Below, piece by piece: positions 8,224 to 15,164 of a stretch of 15,632 bases of DNA. The stretch covers positions 1-15,632 of the forward strand of contig CAAFWA010000026.1 of assembly GCA_900766635.1 (NCBI GenBank), given 5' to 3'. The notes beneath the pieces are model-generated. The model did not search any database. It saw only the letters and a list, made by a program, of their open reading frames with translations, and was not told where the DNA came from. Position 1 is the stretch's first letter. Each line of letters opens with the position of its first letter. The stretch is from an uncultured Acinetobacter sp. (GTDB taxonomy: Bacteria; Pseudomonadota; Gammaproteobacteria; Pseudomonadales; Moraxellaceae). Made by a program: the position numbers and the translations under genes.

Positions 8224-8363
8224 TTGTCTTCATTTTTACTATAGAAAATAATGATGGTTAAATCAAAAAGCCATATACTCAAAAATTAATTTTTAATATA
8301 AAAAACAATACATTAAAAAAAATACTTAAACAGTGTAGGGCTTTTTTTCATCAAGCTCTCCAC
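8224..8363. other. A/T-rich stretch upstream of mhpA
   Basis: No gene is seen. It contains the palindrome AAAAATTAATTTTT (8281-8294) and long A runs. AAAAAGCC (8265-8272) is matched by the distant complement GGCTTTTT (8339-8346), with a T-run ending near 8348. That pair could end a short transcript, but no promoter was clear. Confidence 0.3.
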
Positions 8364-8380
8364 TATGGCATACCTTGTAT
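8364..8380 (+). promoter_or_regulatory. Candidate LysR-type operator at mhpA
   Basis: ATACCTTGTAT (8370-8380) is an ATAC-N3-GTAT palindrome. It overlaps a second one, TATG-G-CATA (8364-8372), and covers the proposed -35 box. Dyads of this kind near -35 are typical activation sites of LysR-type regulators. Assignment to the nearby HcaR-like protein is inference. Confidence 0.4.
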
Positions 8381-8402
8381 ATCTTTAGATTTGGGGTATT
8401 AA
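8375..8402 (+). promoter_or_regulatory. Candidate mhpA promoter
   Basis: TTGTAT (8375-8380) and TATTAA (8397-8402) are separated by 16 bases, each a four-of-six match. This would place the transcript start near 8409. It leaves a leader of about 30 bases to the GTG at 8439, but only about nine to the TTG at 8418. Confidence 0.4.
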
Positions 8403-8438
8403 TAGTCCTATTGTGAATTGATTGAATGGATATTCGCT

Positions 8439-10049
8439 GTGAGCACACATAAAACTGAGTATACGACCGAAGTTGCCATTTTAGGCGCAGGCCCTGTGGG
8501 TCTAACCCTTGCCAACTATTTAAGTAAGCAAGGCGTCCAAGTCAAAGTTGTGGAACAGCTTGACAGTTTGATTGACTATCCACGTGCGATTGGTATTGAT
8601 GATGAATCTTTACGTACCATTCAATCTTTAGGCTTAGTGGATCAAGTTTTACCTCATACCACACCTAACCATGCAATGCGCTTTTTAACCCCAAAAGGTC
8701 GCTGCTTTGCTGATATTCAACCGATGACACGTGAATTTGGTTTCTCACGTCGTAATGCGTTTATTCAGCCGCAAGTAGATAACGTGTTATTGCAAGGTTT
8801 AAAGCAATACCCACAAACTGAAGTACTTTTTGCACGTCACTTAACGCATTTTAATCAAGATGCTTCAGGTGTAACTTTAAATGTTACAACCAAAGATGGC
8901 GGTGAGGAAATCATTCGTGCGCAATATTTAATTGCATGTGATGGCGGTAACTCGATTGTACGTCGTACTTTAGGTATTGGTTTTGATGGTAAAACTGCAC
9001 CAAACCAATGGATTGTAATCGACATCGATAACGATCCACTTGCAACACCACACATTTATTTATGCTGTGACCCAGTACGTCCATACGTATCTGCAGCACT
9101 TCCACATGGCATCCGTCGCTTTGAATTTATGGTGATGCCAGGTGAAACCCAAGAAGAATTAAGCAAACCAGAAAACATTGCTAAACTTCTGTCTAAAGTA
9201 TTACCAAGCACTGATGGTATTGAAGTGATCCGTCAACGTGTTTATACCCACAACGCACGTATTGCAGATAAATTCCGCGTAGACCGTATTTTACTTGCAG
9301 GTGATGCAGCACACATCATGCCAGTATGGCAAGGTCAAGGCTACAACAGTGGTATGCGTGACGCATTCAACTTAGGTTGGAAAGTGGCGATGGTTGTGCA
9401 AGGTAAAGCAGGTCCAGAATTGCTTGACTCATACCAAGTTGAACGTAAAGACCATGCCAAAGCGATGATTGATTTATCAGTGATGGCAGGTAACGTACTT
9501 GCACCACCGAAAAAATGGCACGGTGTCGTACGTGATGGTATCGCTTATGCCTTGAACTACATCAAGCCAATTAAGCAATACTTGCTAGAAATGCGCTTTA
9601 AACCAATGCCACAGTACCACGATGGTGCCTTAATCCATAATGGTCAAAAAGAAACACCTGTGGGCAAAATGTTTATTCAGCCAAAAGTTCAGCTTGAATC
9701 AGGTGAACAAGTATTACTTGATGAAGTGATTGGCAATGACTTTGCAATTTTAGCTTGGGGTGTTGACCCACAATGGGGTATTTCAGATGCCACTATGCAA
9801 CAATGGAAAAAATTGGGTGTTAAATTCATTCAAGTGATTCCTGCTGTGCAATTATCTAATCCAGCACGTAAGCAATACGAGGGTGTCATCACTGTGGGTG
9901 ATATTGGTATTGATATCCGTACTTGGTTTGGTAAAACCTCTGACTCTGTGGTGATCTTACGTCCAGACCGTTTTGTGGCTGCATTAGCCATTCCACAAAA
10001 CCTTGATCAAGTGAGCCAACAATTATTTGCTAAACTCTATGCCAAATAA
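8439..10049 (+). CDS. mhpA: 3-(3-hydroxyphenyl)propionate / 3-hydroxycinnamate hydroxylase
   Basis: A class A FAD monooxygenase that uses NADH and O2 to hydroxylate 3-(3-hydroxyphenyl)propionate or 3-hydroxycinnamate to the 2,3-dihydroxy (catechol) product. It shows the FAD motif GAGPVG (16-21), the DG motif ACDGG (166-170) and the GD motif LLAGDAAH (285-292). Long stretches look near-identical to E. coli MhpA as I recall it, such as [44 protein letters not shown] and [15 protein letters not shown]. At 536 residues it is slightly shorter than E. coli MhpA (554). The frame is open to a TTG at 8418 without a ribosome site. The GTG at 8439 ([11 protein letters not shown]) has GGA eight bases upstream and fits the promoter, so it is preferred. 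It ends in its own terminator. No mhpB-type ring-cleavage gene adjoins it, and an HcaR-like regulator gene is convergent. Confidence 0.93.
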   Translation: MSTHKTEYTTEVAILGAGPVGLTLANYLSKQGVQVKVVEQLDSLIDYPRAIGIDDESLRTIQSLGLVDQVLPHTTPNHAMRFLTPKGRCFADIQPMTREFGFSRRNAFIQPQVDNVLLQGLKQYPQTEVLFARHLTHFNQDASGVTLNVTTKDGGEEIIRAQYLIACDGGNSIVRRTLGIGFDGKTAPNQWIVIDIDNDPLATPHIYLCCDPVRPYVSAALPHGIRRFEFMVMPGETQEELSKPENIAKLLSKVLPSTDGIEVIRQRVYTHNARIADKFRVDRILLAGDAAHIMPVWQGQGYNSGMRDAFNLGWKVAMVVQGKAGPELLDSYQVERKDHAKAMIDLSVMAGNVLAPPKKWHGVVRDGIAYALNYIKPIKQYLLEMRFKPMPQYHDGALIHNGQKETPVGKMFIQPKVQLESGEQVLLDEVIGNDFAILAWGVDPQWGISDATMQQWKKLGVKFIQVIPAVQLSNPARKQYEGVITVGDIGIDIRTWFGKTSDSVVILRPDRFVAALAIPQNLDQVSQQLFAKLYAK

Positions 10050-10057
10050 TTGAATGT

Positions 10058-10089
10058 AAAAAAACCACGCTCAATGCGTGGTTTTTTTT
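10058..10089. terminator. Bidirectional terminator between mhpA and the hcaR-like gene
   Basis: ACCACGC (10064-10070) and GCGTGGT (10076-10082) form a stem around TCAAT, flanked by A7 on the left and T8 on the right. It lies directly after the mhpA stop and about 105 bases beyond the stop of the convergent LysR gene. Confidence 0.88.
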
Positions 10090-10218
10090 GGCTTTGATAT
10101 TTTGATTTAAAGCTTTCCAACGTTCAGCATCAGCAACACCTCTAAGATCAATCTTTGTCTCTCTAAAATGCGGCTGATGTTTGATGTATGCCTTAAAAAC
10201 CCATATAAAACTGTTGTT
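10090..10218 (-). pseudogene. Possible coding relic without a start codon
   Basis: On the minus strand, from the stop at 10219-10221, a frame different from that of the LysR gene stays open through 10090. It reads like protein, for example HFRETKIDLRGVADAERW followed by KALNQNIKA, using codons common in the flanking genes. It has no ATG, GTG or TTG start, overlaps the LysR 3' end and runs on into the terminator stem. It could be the tail of a decayed gene or chance. I do not recognise a family. Confidence 0.25.
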
Positions 10219-11083
10219 TTAAAATTCTTAAAATTAATTCAATCGCTTCATTTTTTTGGGTTTTACGGTAACTTGCATACAGACCAATCATCGGCAAAGG
10301 CTCGATGGTATTTTTTACCACGATTTTATCGCCTAATAATGGAATCACATAAGCAGGCACAATACTCCAGCCTACACCCATACCCACTAAATTAACATTC
10401 AGTAAAATATTAGTGGAATGTTGCACCACATTCACATCAAGTTTAGCTTCTTTAAAATAATCCATAATCACTTTATGCAATTGCGGTGAAGAATCACCAT
10501 CGCTGACCACAAAGTTTTGCCCATTAAAGCTTTTAATACTCACATGACGTTGTTCAGTAATCGGATCATCTTTGGGTACAATTAAGGCCAAAGGTTCGTT
10601 AAAAATCTGTACACATTCGATGTCACTAGATGAATCTTCATAACGCGTAAAGGCAATATCAATTTGGCCATTTTTTAAGGCTTTAAATTGATCTGCATCG
10701 GTTAGGCTATGAAAATGGATTTTAAGCTCAGGAAAATGGGCACGAATATTGGGCATGATATAGGGGAAAATTTTCATTTCCGCCACAGGCACAAAACCAA
10801 TATTGAGCTGATCTTTTTGTAAATTTGCAACTTTGCGTGCATCTTGAATGGCAAGTTCTGCATGTTCAAGGCTCAACAAGGCTTGCTTTAAAAATGCTTT
10901 ACCGCCCTCGGTGAGTTCCACTTTACGGTTTGAGCGAACCAACAGTTGCACCCCCACTTCATTTTCTAAGTCTTTAATTTGCTGACTCAAAGAAGGTTGC
11001 ACGGTACACATACGCTGTGCTGCTTTGGTAAAGTTTAGCTCTTCGGCTACAGCCACAAAATAGCGTAAATGGCGTAATTCCAT
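10193..11083 (-). CDS. LysR-family regulator, HcaR-like
   Basis: A LysR-type transcription factor of 296 residues. The N-terminal winged helix-turn-helix starts MELRHLRYFVAVAEELNFTKAA, with the recognition helix around TVQPSLSQQIKDLE (27-40). The effector domain runs from about residue 90. Both the N-terminal domain (LVRSNRKVELTEGG) and the NILLNVNLVGMGVGWSIVP segment resemble E. coli HcaR, the phenylpropionate-responsive activator, more than BenM or CatM. The true ligand is unknown. AAGGAAA (11091-11097) lies seven bases before the ATG, within the 18-base gap after the MFS gene's stop, so it is the last gene of a tetR-MFS-lysR transcript. It is convergent with mhpA, unlike the usual divergent LysR layout. 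Control of mhpA is inferred from the matching substrate class. Confidence 0.9.
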   Translation of the reverse strand: MELRHLRYFVAVAEELNFTKAAQRMCTVQPSLSQQIKDLENEVGVQLLVRSNRKVELTEGGKAFLKQALLSLEHAELAIQDARKVANLQKDQLNIGFVPVAEMKIFPYIMPNIRAHFPELKIHFHSLTDADQFKALKNGQIDIAFTRYEDSSSDIECVQIFNEPLALIVPKDDPITEQRHVSIKSFNGQNFVVSDGDSSPQLHKVIMDYFKEAKLDVNVVQHSTNILLNVNLVGMGVGWSIVPAYVIPLLGDKIVVKNTIEPLPMIGLYASYRKTQKNEAIELILRILKQQFYMGF

Positions 11084-11101
11084 ATCGGTATTTCCTTAAA
11101 A

Positions 11102-12262
11102 TCAATCCAGCTTCGGTGCAACGGTACTGCGATACACCCCGAGTGTCGCCACAACCATGCATGCGCAAAGTAAATAGGTCCATGAATAATCAAGGTAAGC
11201 AATACAATAGCCCATAAAGACAGACCCGACCGCTAAACCCACATCAAACAAGGTAAAAAATGTTGAAATAGCATGGCCCATACGCTGCTTTTCGACCGAT
11301 TGAATCGCTAAAGTTTGCATACATGGAAATAATGAGCCATAGCCAATGCCAATGAGTACCGCAGACAGCCACAATGTCCATGCCTGCTCCACCATGCTCA
11401 CCACAGTTAAACCTAAGGCAAATGCAATAAAGGACGGATAAATTACAAAACTCGGCCCTTTTTGATCATAGAACTTGCCGACCCAAGGTCTAACCACAAT
11501 CATCGAAATAGCAAATACCACAAAGAATAAGCTTGCGTATTGCATTAAATTTTTACTTTGGGCAAATGCGGTAATAAAACTTGTAATACTCGAATACGCA
11601 AAGGCGGTTAGTAACGCCACCATACCAATCGCGATCACACGCACTTCAATAATATCATGCCATGTGAGTGGCTGTTTTTCTTTGGTTTTTTCTTGGATTT
11701 TGCGCGGTACATTTAAGGTTAGCGTAAAGATATAACCAATGGTGGTGACAATCGTTAACAATGCAAAGAGATGATTAAAGCTCATCCATTGAATGGCAGT
11801 CAGAGCAAGTAACGGCCCAAATACCACCCCTAAATTGGTGGACATCACAAAATAGCCCATGCCCTCGCCTTTACGTGACTCAGGAATGAACTCATTGACG
11901 ACAGGCACATTGACCGTGGTTAAAATACTAAACCAAAAGCCATGTAAAAAACGTACCAACAGCAAAGACCACAGGCTATCAATAAAAATATAGGCAAAGG
12001 CCAAGAGTAAAAAAATCGCGCCTGCCCCACGTAAAGCCAATCGCTTACCTAATTTTTCAACAATTAGGCCTGAAAAAGGTCGGATCGCAATCGATGACAC
12101 TAAAAATAAAGTCAGCGCTAAGCCAGCTTCTTTTACGCTACCGCCCAAATCTTGCAAAATATAAATGGGTAAAATGGTGAGCGTGGCAAAATAATAAATA
12201 AATAAAAATAAATTATTAAATAAACATAAAATAAAAGCGCGATTCCACAATGACTCAGGCAT
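11102..12262 (-). CDS. MFS transporter, DHA1-like
   Basis: A major facilitator superfamily transporter of 386 residues, with about twelve membrane helices split by a charged central loop near residues 188-205 (RKIQEKTKEKQ). Motif A after helix 2 reads GLIVEKLGKR (65-74), with Glu in the usual Asp position. A second copy, VGKFYDQKG, appears in the C-terminal half. The sequence is of the drug:H+ antiporter type, so export of a small hydrophobic or aromatic compound is most likely, but uptake cannot be excluded. The ATG overlaps the end of the tetR-family gene by eight bases, and AAGGAG (12270-12275) lies seven bases upstream. The repressor and pump are thus co-made, the usual layout of a self-regulated efflux unit. 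The substrate may be an aromatic acid, given the LysR neighbour; this is inference. Confidence 0.9.
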   Translation of the reverse strand: MPESLWNRAFILCLFNNLFLFIYYFATLTILPIYILQDLGGSVKEAGLALTLFLVSSIAIRPFSGLIVEKLGKRLALRGAGAIFLLLAFAYIFIDSLWSLLLVRFLHGFWFSILTTVNVPVVNEFIPESRKGEGMGYFVMSTNLGVVFGPLLALTAIQWMSFNHLFALLTIVTTIGYIFTLTLNVPRKIQEKTKEKQPLTWHDIIEVRVIAIGMVALLTAFAYSSITSFITAFAQSKNLMQYASLFFVVFAISMIVVRPWVGKFYDQKGPSFVIYPSFIAFALGLTVVSMVEQAWTLWLSAVLIGIGYGSLFPCMQTLAIQSVEKQRMGHAISTFFTLFDVGLAVGSVFMGYCIAYLDYSWTYLLCACMVVATLGVYRSTVAPKLD

Positions 12263-12830
12263 GTTGAGGCTCCTTAGACACCTGAACAGGCGCTAAAACA
12301 AATGCAACTAAGTCTTGAATATAGTTGTGATCAGGCACAGCATTAAAAAATAAAATTTGATAATGAATTGGGGCGTATAAGGTATCTAACATCATTTCAA
12401 ACGGATAATCAGCACGAATTTCACCGCGCTCAATCGCCACTTGGATCAATTCACGGGTTTGCTGCCGACGCGGCAATAAATACTGTTTAAAAAATTCACC
12501 CGCCGTTTCACGATTTTGTGCCATCACCGCCAATAACGCACGTCCCACAGGCTGTTGTAAGGCGTGGGTCAGTTTAATGAGTTGTTGTTCTAAATTAGTA
12601 CTTAAAGATTGCTGAAAATCTAACTCAAATACCGAAGCCGTATGTTGTTTAAAACAATCTAGTACTAAATCAGATTTATGTTTCCACCAACGATAAATCG
12701 TCGATTTCCCTACCCCTGCACGACTTGCGACATCTTCTATGGTGAGCTGAGCATAATCATGCTCCGTTAAAGCTTGTGCGACCGCAGCTAAAATACATAA
12801 CTCACGACGACTGGTTTTTTCTACTTCCAT
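12255..12830 (-). CDS. TetR/AcrR-family regulator, first gene of the MFS operon
   Basis: A 191-residue TetR-type repressor. The N-terminal helix-turn-helix is clear at residues 30-51 (LTIEDVASRAGVGKSTIYRWW), followed by an all-helical ligand-binding domain with FFKQYLLPRRQQTRELI and APIHYQILF. The C-terminal domain resembles the group sometimes called TetR_C_11; its ligand is unknown. It overlaps the MFS gene by eight bases and so heads a tetR-MFS-lysR operon, which it probably represses itself. The only ribosome-site-like bases (AAAGGG) are two bases from the ATG, unusually close, so initiation may be weak or the start may differ. A dyad suited to a TetR protein lies 19-31 bases upstream. 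Confidence 0.9.
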   Translation of the reverse strand: MEVEKTSRRELCILAAVAQALTEHDYAQLTIEDVASRAGVGKSTIYRWWKHKSDLVLDCFKQHTASVFELDFQQSLSTNLEQQLIKLTHALQQPVGRALLAVMAQNRETAGEFFKQYLLPRRQQTRELIQVAIERGEIRADYPFEMMLDTLYAPIHYQILFFNAVPDHNYIQDLVAFVLAPVQVSKEPQHA

Positions 12831-12848
12831 GCCCTTTAAATCGAAACG

Positions 12849-12861
12849 AAACGTATCGTTT
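12849..12861 (-). promoter_or_regulatory. Candidate TetR operator at the tetR-MFS-lysR promoter
   Basis: AAACG-TAT-CGTTT is an inverted repeat with five-base arms, with an extra GAAACG copy beside it (12843-12848). On the minus strand it lies just after a TATAAA-like -10 box (12860-12865), so a bound repressor would block transcription start. Autorepression is inferred from position. Confidence 0.55.
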
Positions 12862-12893
12862 TATATTAACCGAATAGTAGACTGAAATGCCAT

Positions 12894-12921
12894 AAAAAAA
12901 GACCTCAAATTGAGGTCTTTT
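12894..12921 (-). terminator. Terminator after the acyl-CoA thioesterase gene
   Basis: GACCTCAA (12901-12908) and TTGAGGTC (12910-12917) form the stem, which begins directly after the TAA stop. On the minus strand it is followed by seven T. It separates the thioesterase gene from the tetR operon promoter. Confidence 0.88.
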
Positions 12922-12923
12922 GT

Positions 12924-13445
12924 TTAATGATCTGATTTTTTATAAATGCTGCACGAGGGATGATGGTTTTCTTGCAAACGTAATACTTTACGCTGCTCGG
13001 CTGCCTCAAAACGGCAACGTTTCCAATCATTGTCTAAGTTGAGTGGTGGAATTTGTTTCGGTTTACCCTGTTCATCCACAGCAACCATGGTGAAATAACA
13101 ACTATTGGTATGACGCACGGTACGTTTTTGGATATTTTGTGCTTCAACACGAATACCAATTTCCATAGAGGTACGACCGACATGATTAACACTGGCTAAA
13201 AAAGTCACCAATTCACCCACATGAATCGGCTCTTTAAAGGTGACTTTATCAACCGATAACGTCACCACGTAGCTGCCTGAATAACGACTTGCACATGCAT
13301 AGGCCACTTGGTCGAGTAACTTTAAAATCGTACCACCATGAACATTACCAGAAAAGTTGGCCATATCAGGTGTCATGAGGATCGACATGGTCAGTTCAGA
13401 TTGGTCATCTAACAGCGGAGCAAGTTGGTCAATTGGGGACATCAT
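12924..13445 (-). CDS. Acyl-CoA thioesterase, hotdog fold
   Basis: Hydrolyses acyl-CoA to free fatty acid and CoA in the cytoplasm. The product is 173 residues with one hotdog domain of the YciA/BACH type. The signature GNVHGGTILKLLDQ (33-46) includes Asp 45, which aligns with the catalytic Asp of YciA (GG followed six residues later by Asp). SVDKVTFKEPIHVGE and RTSMEIGIRVEAQN form the central strands. A charged tail (about 140-173) extends past the core. Two adjacent ATGs (13443-13445 and 13440-13442) are possible starts. GAGA lies just upstream and suits the second slightly better, a difference of one residue. It stands alone, with a promoter having a perfect TATAAT and a terminator right after the stop. 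The acyl chain preference cannot be read from the sequence. Confidence 0.93.
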   Translation of the reverse strand: MMSPIDQLAPLLDDQSELTMSILMTPDMANFSGNVHGGTILKLLDQVAYACASRYSGSYVVTLSVDKVTFKEPIHVGELVTFLASVNHVGRTSMEIGIRVEAQNIQKRTVRHTNSCYFTMVAVDEQGKPKQIPPLNLDNDWKRCRFEAAEQRKVLRLQENHHPSCSIYKKSDH

Positions 13446-13483
13446 GTTCTCAAGACAAAAGGATAATATAGATATTGGAGGCT

Positions 13484-13511
13484 ATTATAACGGCTTTGAT
13501 AAAAATATCAG
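13484..13511 (-). promoter_or_regulatory. Candidate promoter of the acyl-CoA thioesterase gene
   Basis: On the minus strand, CTGATA (13506-13511) is followed after 16 bases by a perfect TATAAT (13484-13489). Transcription would start about 32 bases before the ATG. Confidence 0.55.
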
Positions 13512-13627
13512 GCCCATTCCCATCATTATTATTTATATAAATTATGTCATCATTTAGATAAATATATAATCAATTCATCCAGACAGCACATCTGCGCCTG
13601 TCCATTCAAATACAAGCGCCAAATGCG

Positions 13628-13807
13628 TTAACTCTTTACCGTAACACGGCGTAACATTTCAGGTGCAATATGACCATAACTAATATTTTGATTGCCTAAA
13701 TCTGCAACCACTTCGTATGAACCATCACTATTACGTTTAATAATTTTAAAAATTAATTCAGGCATGGTTGCAAGTTTTACCAACTCACCAATTTGCATTG
13801 TTGTCAT
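13628..13807 (-). CDS. Small 59-aa protein, possible SH3-like/YodC-type fold
   Basis: A short cytoplasmic protein of unknown family. The pattern IGELVKLATMPELIFKIIKR, a turn at NSDGSYEVVADLG, then APEMLRRV resembles the small SH3-like barrel of YodC/DUF2158 proteins (VGD-V-L...G....V...D-DG...V.....E.L..V). I make this comparison from layout only. The frame extends to an ATG at 13819, but GAGGGAA (13811-13817) fits the ATG at 13807 and overlaps the upstream one's early codons, so 13807 is chosen. A promoter with a good -10 is 40-68 bases upstream. No terminator is visible after it. In-frame sequence beyond the TAA stays open for 25 codons. Confidence 0.7.
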   Translation of the reverse strand: MTTMQIGELVKLATMPELIFKIIKRNSDGSYEVVADLGNQNISYGHIAPEMLRRVTVKS

Positions 13808-13846
13808 ACTTTCCCTCATCCGTATGTTGATGTTTTATACAATTAG

Positions 13847-13875
13847 AGTATAAGTAGTTTTGACAACTTGGTAAA
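13847..13875 (-). promoter_or_regulatory. Candidate promoter of the 59-aa protein gene
   Basis: TTTACC (13870-13875) and TATACT (13847-13852) on the minus strand are 17 bases apart, matching consensus at four and five of six positions. Start of transcription would be about 33 bases before the ATG. The bases from 13876 to 14037 beyond it are very A/T rich and show nothing else. Confidence 0.5.
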
Positions 13876-14037
13876 CCTAAACCACTGAAATAAAAAGATT
13901 ATATTTATAAATTTGAAATATAAGTTGAGTTTTTTTATGTCTTAATCATTTTTTATTTTATGATATACATCAAGCAATTAAGATTTTATGCTAATTTTTT
14001 CATCAGTAAAAACTAGACAAGACTCGACTTTATGTTA

Positions 14038-14063
14038 CAAAAAAAGCCAAGCTCAGCTTGGCT
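14038..14063 (-). terminator. Terminator after the patatin-like gene
   Basis: AGCCAAGC (14045-14052) and GCTTGGCT (14056-14063) form an eight-base stem with a TCA loop on the plus strand. Read on the minus strand it runs into seven T. It lies 14 bases after the patatin stop codon. Confidence 0.85.
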
Positions 14064-14077
14064 GTATTTTATGCAAT

Positions 14078-15022
14078 TTATGGGTTATTGGCCTGAAGCT
14101 GTGACTCACGCTCTAGCTGCTTTTGGTTAAAAACGTGTAGCAGGTACAGTAATTGCTGCTGAGCAGCGATTTGACCGGCTTGCATCATTTTTTCACGGCT
14201 ACTGACATCAAAAATATGTGCTTTTTCTCGAATGTCAGGCTGAATCACTACATCGGCATATTGGAGTTCTTGTTGTGCCAAACGCTGCTGCATAATATTA
14301 ATATTTTGGTTAAATAATCCCCATACATGGTCAGTTTCAGTGTGCTGTGGTTGTGCCAAAATATCTACCGCAATAATCAGATCCGCCCCAAGCTCGCGTG
14401 CAATATTGACAGGTACGGGGCTGACTAAGCCGCCATCTACATATTCTACCCCTGCAATTTTTGCAGGAATAAACATACTTGGAATAGAAACCGAAGCACG
14501 TACCGCTTGTCCTGTATTGCCATAATTGAAGACCACTTGTTTGCCGTGTTGAAGCTCTGTAGCGACTACATACATAGGGATTTTAAGTTGCTGTAATGGC
14601 GTATTTACTACTAAACCGTTGACATAGTCTTCGATTTTTTTCCCATCAAAAAAGCCTTTTTTATCTAAACGAATATCACGTACATCTGTGGCTTTCATTT
14701 GTAATGCAATGTCTCGAAGCTCGGCTGCACTCTTGCCTTGTGCATATAAAGCACCCACTAAACTTCCTGCACTTGTGCCTACAATAAAATCAGGTGAAAT
14801 ACCGGCTTGTTCAAGAACTTCAATCACCCCAATATGCGCATACCCACGAGAGCCGCCACTACCTAATACCAATGCAACAATGGGACGCTTTTGTGATGCT
14901 TTAAGTTGATCAACATTCATACGCTCAGGCTGAGTTTGCGCCACAGGCAACTCACCTGCTTGGACATGCCATAAGTTAAGACTCAACAGCATCACTAAAA
15001 AAAAGAGACTGAATTTCACCAT
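14078..15022 (-). CDS. Exported patatin-like phospholipase
   Basis: A patatin-fold serine hydrolase of 314 residues, related to RssA-type proteins, expected to cleave acyl esters of lipids. The oxyanion loop GSGGSRG (54-60), nucleophile Ser 84 in GTSAGS (82-87) and the dyad Asp 196 in DGG (196-198) are all present, so it should be active. Unlike cytoplasmic RssA-type members it begins with a Sec signal peptide (residues 1-22, hydrophobic core LFFLVMLLSLNLW, cleavage after VQA). No lipobox cysteine, POTRA segment or C-terminal beta-barrel follows, so it is predicted to be soluble in the periplasm or secreted. No good ribosome site precedes the ATG; a GTG is the next codon. It is a single-gene unit with its own terminator. 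Confidence 0.92.
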   Translation of the reverse strand: MVKFSLFFLVMLLSLNLWHVQAGELPVAQTQPERMNVDQLKASQKRPIVALVLGSGGSRGYAHIGVIEVLEQAGISPDFIVGTSAGSLVGALYAQGKSAAELRDIALQMKATDVRDIRLDKKGFFDGKKIEDYVNGLVVNTPLQQLKIPMYVVATELQHGKQVVFNYGNTGQAVRASVSIPSMFIPAKIAGVEYVDGGLVSPVPVNIARELGADLIIAVDILAQPQHTETDHVWGLFNQNINIMQQRLAQQELQYADVVIQPDIREKAHIFDVSSREKMMQAGQIAAQQQLLYLLHVFNQKQLERESQLQANNP

Positions 15023-15130
15023 ATAACATTACAGCTTCAAGCAAAAAATAGAGCATCATTTTAGAGGATTGTGAGATTTTGCACTGTTGTATTTCATTTA
15101 AATGTCAAATTTGGGATTTAATATGCAGCA

Positions 15131-15157
15131 TAAAAAAACCTCCTATTTTGGGAGGTT
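15131..15157 (-). terminator. Terminator after the symporter gene
   Basis: AACCTCC (15137-15143) pairs with GGAGGTT (15151-15157) around a seven-base loop. On the minus strand it is followed by seven T. It starts eight bases past the symporter stop codon. Confidence 0.85.
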
Positions 15158-15164
15158 GTTTGTG

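Noticed and set aside
8418..8438. TTG start giving a seven-residue longer MhpA
   Set aside because: No ribosome site precedes it, and it would lie about nine bases after the proposed transcript start; the GTG at 8439 fits better.
10168..10395. 75-codon plus-strand frame over the 3' end of the LysR gene
   Set aside because: Antisense to conserved LysR effector-domain codons, and its composition is unlike the window's proteins.
13357..13557. 66-codon plus-strand frame across the thioesterase start
   Set aside because: It overlaps the hotdog coding start and its TATAAT promoter, and its tail is a low-complexity Ile/Tyr run.
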